This document shows positions 17,219-27,732 of a stretch of 64,000 nucleotides of DNA, one piece after another. How positions within the stretch are numbered: the stretch's first letter is position 1; each line of letters begins with the position of its first letter. Both the position numbers and the translations under genes were made by a program. This DNA comes from Corynebacterium fournieri (GTDB lineage Bacteria; Actinomycetota; Actinomycetes; Mycobacteriales; Mycobacteriaceae). The stretch covers positions 682,001 to 746,000 of the forward strand of contig NZ_CP047210.1 in assembly GCF_030408775.1 (NCBI RefSeq), read 5' to 3'. The notes under the pieces are model-generated. The model had not been told where the DNA came from. It ran no database searches and was given only the letters and a program-made list of their open reading frames with translations.

Positions 17219-17258
17219 GGGGGAAGATATTAGCGCTTCCTATGTATGCTGTGACTTT

Positions 17259-18134
17259 ATGGCCGACACTCACCCCGCACTCCCGACAACTGGTGTGGTG
17301 CTCGCCGCCACGCCGCTGGGCAATATCGACGATGCCTCCGAGCGTTTGCGCCAGGCGCTCGCCCAGGCCGACGTTGTGGCCGCCGAAGACACGCGCCGCA
17401 CTCGCGCCCTCGCGTCCGCGCTTGGGGTGGAGATCAGTGGGCGGGTGGTTTCCAACTTCGACCATAACGAGGAGACGCGCCGTGGCGAGCTGCTGCAGGC
17501 GGCACGTGCGGGTGTGGTGCTCGTGGTCACGGACGCCGGGATGCCGATTGTGTCTGACCCCGGGCTCGCGCTCGTCGCCGCGGCGCACGATGCCGGCGTG
17601 CCGGTGACGTGCCTCCCCGGCCCGTCTGCAGTGACAACCGCGCTGGCGTTGTCTGGTCTCAACGTCGGCCACTTCATCTTCGACGGCTTTGCGCCACGCA
17701 AATCCGGTGCCCGCCGCGCGTGGCTCGCCTCGCTCGTCGGCGAGCGCCGCGCAGTGTGTTGCTTCGAGTCCCCGCACCGCATCGAGCAATTGCTTATCGA
17801 CGCCCGCGACGTCCTCGGCCCGACCCGCCGTGCCGCAGTCTGCCGAGAACTCACCAAAACTTACGAGGAGGTCAAACGGGGCACCCTCGCCGAACTCGCC
17901 GACTGGGCTGCCGAGGGGGTTCGCGGCGAAATCACCTTGGTAATCGAGGGCGGCGCCGCCGAAGACGCGGAACCGGAAGACCTGGTGGACCGCGTGCTGT
18001 CGCTTGTCGACGACGGAGCGCGGATGAAAGACGCCGTGAAATCCGTGGCTAAGGATGCTGGCGTCAAAGTCGGCGACCTCTACGATGCGTCGGTGTCCGC
18101 ACGGGAAGGAGCACTAGGTGATTCCTCCAACTAA
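17259..18134 (+). CDS. rsmI: 16S rRNA (cytidine-1402-2'-O)-methyltransferase
   Basis: A 291-residue tetrapyrrole-methylase-fold enzyme that 2'-O-methylates C1402 in the ribosomal decoding centre. Motifs are LAATPLGNIDDAS, AEDTRRTRALA, DAGMPIVSDPG, the LPGPSAVTTAL loop and ESPHRI. The ATG at 17259 gives the standard family start; the longer open frame upstream runs antisense through pmt. Its end overlaps the next gene by 17 bases. In related genomes metG follows closely, but here three extra genes intervene. Confidence 0.94.
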   Translation: MADTHPALPTTGVVLAATPLGNIDDASERLRQALAQADVVAAEDTRRTRALASALGVEISGRVVSNFDHNEETRRGELLQAARAGVVLVVTDAGMPIVSDPGLALVAAAHDAGVPVTCLPGPSAVTTALALSGLNVGHFIFDGFAPRKSGARRAWLASLVGERRAVCCFESPHRIEQLLIDARDVLGPTRRAAVCRELTKTYEEVKRGTLAELADWAAEGVRGEITLVIEGGAAEDAEPEDLVDRVLSLVDDGARMKDAVKSVAKDAGVKVGDLYDASVSAREGALGDSSN

Positions 18135-19143
18135 GGACAAGCAGCGAACCCGCTGGATGCGACTCGTCTTGCTGTTCATTTGCATTTTTTCGATCGTGGC
18201 GTCGTTTCTCCTCGTGCGCGTCCAGCCCCCGCGCGCTGTGCAGTCCGTGCAAGTGCTCACTTCAGACTGGGAGCCGTATGTCAATCCCGTGGAGGAGAAT
18301 GGTGGCACGGTCGGCGAAATTGTCGTCTCGGTGCTGGCGAGTAGTGGCTACGCCGCGCAGGTTACCGAAGACAATTGGGACAGCGGCCTGGAGAAGGTGG
18401 ATGCCGGTACTGCGTTCGGCATCTTCCCGATGGTGAAATCCGAAGAGCGGTTGGACAAGTTCGAGTACTCCGAGCCACTCGTGGACTTCCGCTACGTCCT
18501 GTTCAAACGCAGCGACGAACCCGTGTCTTCCGAGGTACTGGCCGGCGATCTTTCACAGGTCCGAGTCGGCAGGATCGATGGCTACGACTACTGGCCGCAG
18601 CTTGATGCCTCAGGCGCCGACTTCCGCGACTTCCCCTCAACGAGCGCCGGATTCCAGGCGCTTCGCGACGGTGAGATCGACCTCCTCGCCGAATCCGATG
18701 TCGTGGGCAACGCCACCCTTACCAGCGCAGAATTCGTCGGAGATGCCAGCTGGTTCGAAATCGTCGAAAGTGACAACCCCGCGCTTTCCTCCACAGACAG
18801 CGTCTACTTCCTCGTGCGCAAAAGCGACCTGTCGGGTGCGGTCATGGAACGCTTCAACCAGTCGTTGGAGCAGTTCAAGCAGTCCGAACGCTACCGTGAG
18901 CTCGTGTCCTCGCTCGGCGGTGTCCCTGACGACGTGATCCTCGTCGGTGATGGGCTCGTCGAGGTGTCCGACCCCGCTGGGGAGCCACTCGGGGCAATTC
19001 CGCCCGGCGTGCGCGCACGGGTGGTCGCCTGGCCAGACGAGCTGCACCCCGGCAGCCGACTCGAAGTGAAAATGCTCGACGGGCCGCTGGCGGGCAGAAT
19101 CGCCACCGTCGATCTGGAACACGTGGAGGTGAGTGGTGTTTAA
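18118..19143 (+). CDS. Membrane-anchored solute-binding-like protein with C-terminal SH3-like domain
   Basis: A 341-residue protein. There is one N-terminal transmembrane helix (about residues 14-34). Residues about 43-265 resemble a family 3 periplasmic-binding fold (QVLTSDWEPYVNP, then FSEPLVDFRYVLFKR-like and a second lobe), normally used to bind amino acids. Residues about 275-341 form a compact beta-rich segment, with GAIPPGVRARVVAWP and DGPLAGRIATVDLEHVEV, like an SH3/KOW barrel. No ABC permease is nearby, so it is more likely a sensor or partner than an importer component. It overlaps both rsmI and the next gene, so it is translated as part of a chain. Confidence 0.7.
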   Translation: MIPPTKDKQRTRWMRLVLLFICIFSIVASFLLVRVQPPRAVQSVQVLTSDWEPYVNPVEENGGTVGEIVVSVLASSGYAAQVTEDNWDSGLEKVDAGTAFGIFPMVKSEERLDKFEYSEPLVDFRYVLFKRSDEPVSSEVLAGDLSQVRVGRIDGYDYWPQLDASGADFRDFPSTSAGFQALRDGEIDLLAESDVVGNATLTSAEFVGDASWFEIVESDNPALSSTDSVYFLVRKSDLSGAVMERFNQSLEQFKQSERYRELVSSLGGVPDDVILVGDGLVEVSDPAGEPLGAIPPGVRARVVAWPDELHPGSRLEVKMLDGPLAGRIATVDLEHVEVSGV

Positions 19144-20443
19144 GGCAGAGTTCCGTCTCATCTCCCCGCTGCGCGTGCACTGCCTCGTGCAGCCGGGAGT
19201 GGAGTTTCGAGAGACCCAAGCCAACCACGCGTTCTGGGAAAGGGTCGCCACTGCGGTCGGGGCGCAGCACATGCGCCAAGATCCGAACCAGCACGGTCTG
19301 CAGTACCAGTCGACCAGTAGCATCGACCTGCCCAACGACATCGCCGTGCTGAAGCAGCAACTGAGCGTGCCACGCGACGTCGTCTGCTCCACGGAGCGAG
19401 GCATCGACGTCACCGGCGTGGAATGGAGCCTGTGCGACTTCGGCATCCTGCTCGTGGAGACCTCGCTCACTGTCACCATTTCCGACCAGACGGCGCACGA
19501 CATCGAACGTGACGTCCAAGCCGCCGCGACCGAGGTCAACGACCGGATCGTCGCTGACAGCTACGGCACCCTATGTGCGGCGATCAAGGAGTCACCGAAC
19601 TACGAGGATTTCGTCGTGTTCGACAACGGCGAGCCAATCGTCCACGCCTGGGCCTCGCGCGCCCTCATCTTCGATCCTGCCATCGAGGCCGGCGCCTCTC
19701 ATCAACGTCAGTTCGCCATCGACTGGCTGAGTAACTCCAGGCATTCCGACGAGATCGTTGAGAGACTCACAACTCGAGAGATCACCCACTCGGCGGACTG
19801 GATGAACTACGTCTACCTGAAGGAAACCGCAGACAACGCCAGCGAAGTCAAGGAGAACTGGAAAGCGTTGCTGCGCGCCCAATTCTATTATTCCGCGATG
19901 GGGCGCATCGACGGCAACCTTACTGAGATCCTTTCGTGGTCCATGTCGCCGTCGGAGGACATCTCCACCAGCAAACTGCGCCAGCAGCTACGTCAGGAAA
20001 TGGACTTTGCCGAGGCACTGTTCTTGAAGAAATCCGAGGTAGGCAAGTACGTCAATCCCGGCTCACGGGTAGAAACCGAACGCATCCTTGAAGTCTGGGA
20101 CTTCGACGACGTGCTGGCTGACCCCGTGCAGATGAAACTGCAGATCTGCCAGACGCGGCTGGACACTATCGAAAGCGAACGGGCCCGCTCGGCGGGATTC
20201 TTCACGGACCTCATTTTGATGGTCATCGGTGTCACATCCATCCTCGGAACCGCGCTCGCAGTGGTGAGTCTGGGGCGCAGCGCATCCGCGGATCCGAATC
20301 AAACCGTCTACGACCTCGGTGCGGGAAAACTCACCACCTGGATCGCCACACAGCCGATGGACGTCATTTTGCTGATCTCCACGATTGTCTCCGTACTTAT
20401 GGTGATCGCCTTTGTCGCTGCGAGGAAGAAGAGCGAGCAGTGA
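19133..20443 (+). CDS. Unknown protein with large soluble domain and C-terminal membrane hairpin
   Basis: I do not recognise this 436-residue protein. Residues 1-350 look soluble, with a beta-rich start and a mostly helical middle (SHQRQFAIDWLSN, WKALLRAQFYYSAMGRID). A helical segment with RLDTIESERARS precedes two transmembrane helices (about 357-380 and 408-430) joined by a loop of about 28 residues, and a short basic tail ends the protein. The helix-then-hairpin layout recalls CorA- or RMD1-like membrane proteins, but no GMN motif is present. GGAGG sits just before the GTG start. It overlaps both neighbours, tying it to the solute-binding-like protein and the MFS transporter. Confidence 0.65.
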   Translation: MVFKAEFRLISPLRVHCLVQPGVEFRETQANHAFWERVATAVGAQHMRQDPNQHGLQYQSTSSIDLPNDIAVLKQQLSVPRDVVCSTERGIDVTGVEWSLCDFGILLVETSLTVTISDQTAHDIERDVQAAATEVNDRIVADSYGTLCAAIKESPNYEDFVVFDNGEPIVHAWASRALIFDPAIEAGASHQRQFAIDWLSNSRHSDEIVERLTTREITHSADWMNYVYLKETADNASEVKENWKALLRAQFYYSAMGRIDGNLTEILSWSMSPSEDISTSKLRQQLRQEMDFAEALFLKKSEVGKYVNPGSRVETERILEVWDFDDVLADPVQMKLQICQTRLDTIESERARSAGFFTDLILMVIGVTSILGTALAVVSLGRSASADPNQTVYDLGAGKLTTWIATQPMDVILLISTIVSVLMVIAFVAARKKSEQ

Positions 20444-21639
20444 TGAACCTGCGCACGCGCTTAAGCATCATTGTCATCGCCTTGGAGGTCCAGTTCTGGT
20501 TCCCAGTCTGGCTGCTGTTTCTCCTCGACCGAGGTTTCACCGTAGGTCAGGCAGCACTCGCCGACGGCGTGTTCCGGCTCGTGGCCACCCTCGCAGAAGT
20601 GCCGGCTGGCTGGTTGTCGGACAGAATCGGGCGAAAAGCGTCGCTCGGAATCGCACTCGGGGGCACTGCGTTGACGTTCCTGTTGATTGCCTCCGTGAGC
20701 AATATGGCAGGCCTCCTGCTCGCCTGGTCTGTCTGGGGTGTGCTCTGGGCGCTCGTGTCAGGCCTGCTCACCGCTTACGCGTGGGAACTGGGCAGTGAGG
20801 TAGAAGGCGGCGGGAGCATCCGCGCAACGGAGTTCGTCCGCGTGCGACGAGTCTGCGCGGCGGCTGCGATGCTCTTCTCCTTGGTGACAGCGGGTTGGCT
20901 CTATGAGCTTGCACCCACGTTGCCGTTCATCGTGACCGCAGTACTCGCTCTTGCAGTCATTCCGGTTGCGATGGGCCTTCCTGCAATCCCGCACCGCGCC
21001 AGCGGCAATGCGCATTCGGCGCGCGCGTTGCGCATGGGAGCACGAGCGATTTCGCCTCCGCAGCGGCTCGCCCTGGGCGCCGGGGCGATCGTTCTGGTGG
21101 CCGGGTGGAGCATTCAGATGGTCTTTCAGCCGCTGGGCCTGCAAGCTGGGCTCGATCCGACGGGCATTTCGTTTCTCTTCGCAGGCTTTGCGCTGGCCCA
21201 ACTTGCCGGCGCATGGCTGGTGGGTCGGATCCCTGCGCGACGCGAGACGATCCTCGTGGGATCCGTCGCTGGGATCGCTGCGATGTGTTTCGGTGCGTGG
21301 CTCGGGTTCACTCACGCCGCACCTGTGTGGGTCTCAATTGTCAGTCTTGTCGCACTCGGGGTGTTCTACGCTGTGGGCACGACGTACTGTGACATTTGGG
21401 TCTCCGAACTTGCGACGACGAGCAACCGAGCGACCATGTTGTCGCTGGTGGCGCTCCTCGGTGGCGCTGTGATGATTGTATCGAGGCCCCTCTTGGGGCT
21501 TGTCGCTGACGCGACGAGTGCCTCGGAGGCGTTCGGTCTGTGGGCTGCGGTCTGTGCCCTGTTCGGGTGGGTGCTGTGGATGATGCTGCGCCGAGGAGTT
21601 CCCTCAGCCGGTGCGCCCGGGCAGTCGGGGTCAACGTAA
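20443..21639 (+). CDS. Major facilitator superfamily transporter
   Basis: A 398-residue, 12-helix transporter. The loop between helices 2 and 3 reads [14 protein letters not shown], the MFS signature. It belongs to the drug-efflux-like branch by general appearance, but the substrate is unknown. The ATG overlaps the previous stop as TGATG (a GTG one codon earlier is also possible). Its codon use is less GC3-biased than that of metG, which follows 10 bases later. The tight linkage to two unusual membrane proteins suggests that they act with this transporter. Confidence 0.82.
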   Translation: MNLRTRLSIIVIALEVQFWFPVWLLFLLDRGFTVGQAALADGVFRLVATLAEVPAGWLSDRIGRKASLGIALGGTALTFLLIASVSNMAGLLLAWSVWGVLWALVSGLLTAYAWELGSEVEGGGSIRATEFVRVRRVCAAAAMLFSLVTAGWLYELAPTLPFIVTAVLALAVIPVAMGLPAIPHRASGNAHSARALRMGARAISPPQRLALGAGAIVLVAGWSIQMVFQPLGLQAGLDPTGISFLFAGFALAQLAGAWLVGRIPARRETILVGSVAGIAAMCFGAWLGFTHAAPVWVSIVSLVALGVFYAVGTTYCDIWVSELATTSNRATMLSLVALLGGAVMIVSRPLLGLVADATSASEAFGLWAAVCALFGWVLWMMLRRGVPSAGAPGQSGST

Positions 21640-21649
21640 GGTAGTGGAC

Positions 21650-23479
21650 ATGGAAAACAACGTTCTTGTGTGCGTGGCGTGGCCGTATGCGAACGGCCCG
21701 CGCCATATCGGCCATGTCGCCGGCTTCGGCGTCCCCTCTGACGTCTTCGCCCGCTACCAGCGAATGTCGGGCAAGAACGTGCTCATGGTTTCCGGCACCG
21801 ACGAGCACGGCACCCCGCTGCTCGTGCAAGCGGACAAGGAAGGTGTCACTGTCAAGGAGCTGGCGGACCGTTACAACCGCCAGATCGTGCAGGATCTGGC
21901 CGGGCTCGGCCTGTCCTACGACCTGTTCACCCGCACCACAACCCGCAACCACTACGCGGTGGTCCAGCAGCTGTTCCGCGGGCTGAACGACAACGGTTAC
22001 ATGATCCGCGAGATCACGCAGGGCGCGATCTCCCCGTCGACCGGCCGCACCCTGCCGGACCGCTACATCGAGGGCACGTGCCCGATCTGCGGCGCTACCG
22101 ACGCGCGCGGCGACCAGTGCGACAACTGCGGCAACCAGCTCGACCCCGCAGACCTGATCGACCCGGTGTCCAAGATCAACGGCGAGACCCCGGAGTTCAT
22201 CGAGACCGAGCACTTCATGCTCGACCTTCCCGCGCTGCACGACGCGCTGGAGCAGTGGCTGTCCACCCGCGAAGAGTGGCGGCCGAACGTGTTGAAGTTC
22301 TCCCTGAACCTGCTCGAGGACATGCGCCCGCGCGCCATGACCCGCGACATCGACTGGGGTATTCCGATCCCGGTGGAGGACTGGCAGGACAACCCGTCGA
22401 AGAAGCTTTACGTCTGGTTCGACGCGGTGGTCGGCTACCTGTCTGCCTCGATTGAGTGGGCGCACCGCTCGGGCAACCCGGACGCGTGGAAGGAGTTCTG
22501 GCAGGACCCGGCCACCGAGGGCTATTACTTCATGGGCAAGGACAACATCACCTTCCACTCCCAGATCTGGCCGGCGGAACTGCTCGGCTACGCCGGCAAG
22601 GGTTCCAAGGGCGGCGAGGTTCACGAGCTTGGCGAGCTGAACCTGCCTACCGAGGTGGTCTCCTCCGAGTTTTTGACCATGTCCGGCTCCAAGTTCTCCT
22701 CGTCCAAGGGCGTGGTCATTTACGTCAAGGACTTTTTGGCGGAGTTCGGCCCGGACCCGCTGCGCTACTTCATCGCGGTGGCCGGCCCGGAAAACAACGA
22801 CACCGACTTCACCTGGGACGAGTTTGTCCGCCGCGTGAACAACGAGCTGGCCAACGGCTGGGGCAACCTGGTCAACCGCACCGTGTCCATGGCGCACAAG
22901 AACTTCGGCCAGATCCCGGCGCCGGGCCCGCTGGAGGCGTCCGACGAGCGCATCCTCAACCTGGCCGAGGAAACCTTCACCACCGCCGGCGAGGAGCTGG
23001 GCAAGGCCCACTTCAAGTCCGCGATTACGAAGGTCATGCACGTTGTGGGCGAGGCCAACGCCTACATCGCGGAGCAGGAGCCGTGGAAGCTGGCCAAGGA
23101 CGACAGCCAGCGCGAGCGCCTGGCCACCGTACTGTGGACGGCGCTGCAGGTCGTCTCCGACTGCAACGCCATGCTCACCCCGTATTTGCCCCACACCGCG
23201 CAGAAGGTCCACGAGACCCTCGGCCGCACCGGCATCTGGGCTGCGGAACCGCGCGTGGAGGAAGTCGTCGACGACGCGGACTACAACCTTGTCGGCGCCG
23301 GTCTGCCGGACAAGGGCCAGACCTACCCGACGATTACCGGCGACTACTCGCAGCAGCAGGCGGTGTGGCAGCGTGTCGACGTCGTCCCGGGCACCGAGCT
23401 TGCAAAGCCGCAGCCGCTGATTGCCAAGCTGGACCCGGAGCTGGGCGAGACCGGCCCGGAGTGGGCGCCGGTGCAGTAG
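21650..23479 (+). CDS. metG: Methionyl-tRNA synthetase
   Basis: A 609-residue class I aminoacyl-tRNA synthetase that charges tRNA-Met. The HIGH motif is within [12 protein letters not shown] near residue 20; the KMSKS-equivalent reads KFSSSKG near 347. A zinc knuckle [18 protein letters not shown] places this in the E. coli-like form with one four-cysteine cluster. No C-terminal tRNA-binding extension is present. GTAAGGTAGTGG lies before the ATG at 21650. It is separated by only ten bases from the accessory MFS gene, so expression may now depend on the inserted cassette or on an internal promoter. Confidence 0.97.
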   Translation: MENNVLVCVAWPYANGPRHIGHVAGFGVPSDVFARYQRMSGKNVLMVSGTDEHGTPLLVQADKEGVTVKELADRYNRQIVQDLAGLGLSYDLFTRTTTRNHYAVVQQLFRGLNDNGYMIREITQGAISPSTGRTLPDRYIEGTCPICGATDARGDQCDNCGNQLDPADLIDPVSKINGETPEFIETEHFMLDLPALHDALEQWLSTREEWRPNVLKFSLNLLEDMRPRAMTRDIDWGIPIPVEDWQDNPSKKLYVWFDAVVGYLSASIEWAHRSGNPDAWKEFWQDPATEGYYFMGKDNITFHSQIWPAELLGYAGKGSKGGEVHELGELNLPTEVVSSEFLTMSGSKFSSSKGVVIYVKDFLAEFGPDPLRYFIAVAGPENNDTDFTWDEFVRRVNNELANGWGNLVNRTVSMAHKNFGQIPAPGPLEASDERILNLAEETFTTAGEELGKAHFKSAITKVMHVVGEANAYIAEQEPWKLAKDDSQRERLATVLWTALQVVSDCNAMLTPYLPHTAQKVHETLGRTGIWAAEPRVEEVVDDADYNLVGAGLPDKGQTYPTITGDYSQQQAVWQRVDVVPGTELAKPQPLIAKLDPELGETGPEWAPVQ

Positions 23480-23493
23480 CCCGGTGCAGTAGC
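23468..23493 (+). repeat. 13-base tandem duplication at the metG stop
   Basis: CCGGTGCAGTAGC is repeated head to tail. The first copy contains the metG stop codon; the second touches the stop of the convergent hydrolase. Confidence 0.7.
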
Positions 23494-24392
23494 TAGAGCC
23501 GGTCGCCCAGCCAGGCGCGCGCCGAAGCGAGCATCTGTCTAACCACGCCGATGTCGAACGCCCAAAGCTCAATCGCGTGCGGCGCGCCTTCGATGATTTC
23601 CAGCTGCGCGGGTACCTCGGCTTCGCGCAAGCGGCGGGCGTAGCTGCAGATCTCCTCGTAGAACAGCTCGATGTCGCCGGTTGACAGCCATGCAGGCGGC
23701 AGCCCTGACAAGTCCACTCGACGAGCGGGCACCGCGTACTCAGGCACGTATGCCCTTCCTGGCGCTTGGCCCAGGTAGGAAGTCCACGCAAAGCGGGTCT
23801 GCTCGTTGTTGGCTACCGGCCTGTCACGCGGGACGTCTCGTCTGCGGTCCGCGGTGGGGCGGTCGTCCAGCATGGGGCAGAACAGCCACTGAGCCCGGGG
23901 TTGGGGGCCGTTTTCGTCGTACAGCCGCTGGCATGCCGCGGCGGCCAGACCGCCACCCGCGCTTTCGCCGCCGATGGCGAACGGCTCCCCGAACTCGCTG
24001 GCGTGCTCGTGCATCCACGCCCACGTGTCAAGCGCCGCGTTCAAGCCAGCGGGGAACGGGTGGGCCGGGGAGAGCGGATATCGGGGGGCGATCACGGTGA
24101 CCCCAACTTCCGCGGCGGTGTTGACACACAACGGGCCGTCCTGGCTCGGGTGGCCGATGATGTGGCCGCCGCCGTGGAGCCACAGCAGCGAGCCCTTAGG
24201 GTTGCGCGGTTTGTAGATGAGGGTGCGCCCCGACCTGAGTAGTTCCACACCTTCGCGGCGGGGGTGGGGAAACAGTGCCTGCCCGTGGGAAGCGAGCCAG
24301 CGGGTCGCGCCGCATTCCACATGCGGGTGGGGGATGAGACGCGCGCGTCGGCGAAACTCCGACCGGACCAGCGGCATGATCGAATTGGTCAC
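23493..24392 (-). CDS. Alpha/beta hydrolase, hormone-sensitive-lipase family
   Basis: A 299-residue esterase-type protein. The oxyanion motif HGGGHIIG and the nucleophile elbow GGESAGGGLAAA identify the HSL (bacterial family IV) carboxylesterases; a C-terminal GAPHAIELW carries the catalytic His, and an Asp near TGDIELF is the likely third member. No signal peptide is seen, so it is cytoplasmic. Substrates are probably short acyl esters. The GTG start overlaps the upstream gene stop (GTGA); an ATG at 24377 is the alternative. Confidence 0.85.
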   Translation of the reverse strand: MTNSIMPLVRSEFRRRARLIPHPHVECGATRWLASHGQALFPHPRREGVELLRSGRTLIYKPRNPKGSLLWLHGGGHIIGHPSQDGPLCVNTAAEVGVTVIAPRYPLSPAHPFPAGLNAALDTWAWMHEHASEFGEPFAIGGESAGGGLAAAACQRLYDENGPQPRAQWLFCPMLDDRPTADRRRDVPRDRPVANNEQTRFAWTSYLGQAPGRAYVPEYAVPARRVDLSGLPPAWLSTGDIELFYEEICSYARRLREAEVPAQLEIIEGAPHAIELWAFDIGVVRQMLASARAWLGDRL

Positions 24393-24781
24393 AGGAATTG
24401 CCCCAAGAACTCGGTGAGCTTGCCGGGTTCCTCGTCCTCGAAGCGCTGGTCCACCACCACCAGCGGGGCGGTGTATTTCTCTGCGGCCCCGCCGGGGTCT
24501 TTGACGACGACGAGGTCGGTGCCGTAGGCGTCGCTAAGCAATTGCCACGCATAGCCCTCGCGTACGAGCGCTTGGCCGAGCGCGGTGCCGTAGAGGCGCG
24601 CGGTCTCGCCGCGGGGGAAGGAGCGGCGCACATCCGGGGGAAGCGCGAGGTAGTCGGCCAGCTCGGCTTCGAAGGAGCCGACGATGTCGGCGGGCGAGCC
24701 GTTGATGCCGCGCCCGGCGGCTTCGGCCAAATCGGCCTCGATTTGTCTCTGGGTGGCTGAATCGATGTCTGCAAATGCCAT
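24389..24781 (-). CDS. Small uncharacterised protein (DUF3806-like)
   Basis: A 130-residue cytoplasmic protein, MAFADIDSATQRQIEAD to KLTEFLGQFL. The block GTALGQALVREGYAWQLLSDAYGTDLVVV followed by a short beta region with a conserved acidic turn resembles the DUF3806 family, which has no known function. It overlaps the hydrolase gene by four bases and diverges from tatD, whose start is only 12 bases away. The much longer open frame reaching to 25537 is antisense to tatD and is rejected. Confidence 0.72.
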   Translation of the reverse strand: MAFADIDSATQRQIEADLAEAAGRGINGSPADIVGSFEAELADYLALPPDVRRSFPRGETARLYGTALGQALVREGYAWQLLSDAYGTDLVVVKDPGGAAEKYTAPLVVVDQRFEDEEPGKLTEFLGQFL

Positions 24782-24793
24782 AGGGTGCATCGT

Positions 24794-25630
24794 ATGAGCA
24801 AAAAGAAACCGCGTCCCACACCCGTGCCCGCCGAGCCGATTCCCGGCCTGGTGGATGCGCACACCCACCTCGCGTCTTGCGGCGCGCGCACGAAAGAAGA
24901 GGTCGACGCGTTCGTCGCCCGTGCGCGCGAGGCAGGTGTGGAGCGCATCTGCACCGTCGGAGACGGTTTGGCGGAGGCGGAGTTGGCGCTTGAAGCCGCG
25001 CACTTGCACGATCGCGTCTTCGCGGCGTGCGCGATCCACCCCACGAGGGCGCACGAGCTTGACGACGCTGCTCGCGCCCGCCTGACCGAAATGGCGCAGG
25101 ATGAGCGCTGTGTGGCGGTGGGCGAGACCGGCATTGACGCGTACTGGCTCGCGCACGACGCAGAGGGCACCGCGCCGCTCGAGGTGCAGGAAGAGGCGTT
25201 TCGCTGGCACATCGATCTGGCCGTGAAATCCGGCAAGGCGCTGATGATCCACAACCGCGAGGGCGACGAGGAGATGATGCGCATTCTGGCGGATGCGCCG
25301 AAGCCCGAGCACGTGATTTTGCACTGCTTCTCTTCGCCGGTGGAGGTGGCAAAAGAGGCGATTGAGCGCGGCTACGTGCTCAGCTTCGCCGGCAACGTCA
25401 CATTCAAGCGCAACGAACAGCTGCGCCAGGCGGCGGCGCTGGCTCCGCGGGGCCAGCTGCTGGTGGAAACGGACGCGCCGTACATGACCCCGGAGCCGTT
25501 CCGCGGGGCGAAGAACGAGCCGGCACTGATTGGGCACACCGCGAAGGTTTTGGCGGATGCGCGCGGCATGGAAGTGGCCGATGTGGCGCGAGAGATTGGA
25601 GAGACATTCTCGCGGGTGTACGGGGTGTGA
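24794..25630 (+). CDS. tatD: TatD-family metal-dependent DNase
   Basis: A 278-residue TIM-barrel hydrolase. Metal-binding residues are visible in VDAHTHLAS, AVGETGID, MIHNRE, LHCFSS and ETDAPYMTPEP. TatD proteins are 3'-5' exonucleases implicated in DNA repair, and in actinobacteria the gene commonly lies between metG and rpf. The ATG at 24794 is chosen; a GTG at 24785 would add only three residues. It lies 98 bases before rpf2. Confidence 0.93.
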   Translation: MSKKKPRPTPVPAEPIPGLVDAHTHLASCGARTKEEVDAFVARAREAGVERICTVGDGLAEAELALEAAHLHDRVFAACAIHPTRAHELDDAARARLTEMAQDERCVAVGETGIDAYWLAHDAEGTAPLEVQEEAFRWHIDLAVKSGKALMIHNREGDEEMMRILADAPKPEHVILHCFSSPVEVAKEAIERGYVLSFAGNVTFKRNEQLRQAAALAPRGQLLVETDAPYMTPEPFRGAKNEPALIGHTAKVLADARGMEVADVAREIGETFSRVYGV

Positions 25631-25650
25631 GCTGGAGCGTCGGTCCTTGA

Positions 25651-26880
<1,230 letters not shown>

Positions 26881-27732
26881 ATGGGGCAGTCGCACCTGCT
26901 CGGCCCGGCCGAGATCCGCGAACTGGCAGCCGAGCTCGACGTCACGCCCACCAAGAAGCTGGGCCAGAACTTCCTGCACGACCCGAACACGGTGCGCCGC
27001 ATCGTCGCCGCCGCGGAGCTGGATCCCAGCGACCGGGTGGTGGAGGTCGGTCCCGGCCTCGGCTCGCTGACTCTGGGGCTGCTCGACACGGTTGAAAGTG
27101 TCACCGCGCTGGAAATCGATCCGCGTCTGGCTGGCCGCCTGCCTGCCACCGTGGACGCGCGCGCGGCCGAGTTCGCGGACCGGCTGACGGTGGTCAACGC
27201 CGACGCGCTGCAGGTTGCGCGCGCGGACCTGCCGGTCGGGCCGACGGCGCTGGTGGCAAACCTGCCCTACAACGTCTCGGTGCCGGTGCTGCTGCATATG
27301 CTGGCGGAGTTGCCGTCGATACGCAGAGTGCTTGTGATGGTGCAAAAGGAGGTCGCCGACCGCCTCGCCGCGCAGCCGGGCTCCAAGGTCTACGGCGTGC
27401 CCAGCGTCAAAGCCGCGTTCTACGGTGACGTGTCGCGCGCCGGCACGATTGGCAAGCACGTGTTCTGGCCGGCACCGAACATCGAGTCGGGGCTTGTGCG
27501 CATCGACGTTTCCGACTCCGCGCCGCGCGACCTGCGCGAAACTGTCTTTCCGCTGGTGGACGCCGCATTCGCCCAGCGCCGCAAGACGTTGCGCTCTACG
27601 CTGGCCGGCATCTACGGCTCGGCCGCGGCCGCCGAGGACGCGCTGCGCGCCGCCGGCATCGACCCGGGCCTGCGCGGGGAGAAGCTCACCGTGGCCGACT
27701 TTATCCGCCTCGGGGAGGCGCGCCATGGCTGA
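26881..27732 (+). CDS. ksgA: 16S rRNA dimethyladenosine transferase
   Basis: A 283-residue methyltransferase that dimethylates A1518 and A1519 of 16S rRNA. The opening [19 protein letters not shown]-binding [12 protein letters not shown] and the catalytic NLPYNVSVP motif are all present. The ATG follows the rpf2 stop without a gap, and the end overlaps ispE by eight bases, giving the conserved actinobacterial operon rpf-ksgA-ispE. Confidence 0.97.
   Translation: MGQSHLLGPAEIRELAAELDVTPTKKLGQNFLHDPNTVRRIVAAAELDPSDRVVEVGPGLGSLTLGLLDTVESVTALEIDPRLAGRLPATVDARAAEFADRLTVVNADALQVARADLPVGPTALVANLPYNVSVPVLLHMLAELPSIRRVLVMVQKEVADRLAAQPGSKVYGVPSVKAAFYGDVSRAGTIGKHVFWPAPNIESGLVRIDVSDSAPRDLRETVFPLVDAAFAQRRKTLRSTLAGIYGSAAAAEDALRAAGIDPGLRGEKLTVADFIRLGEARHG

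Noticed and set aside
21341-23791. An 816-codon minus-strand frame opposite metG
   Set aside because: It is antisense to a certain gene, has low-complexity Val/Arg/His content and matches no family.
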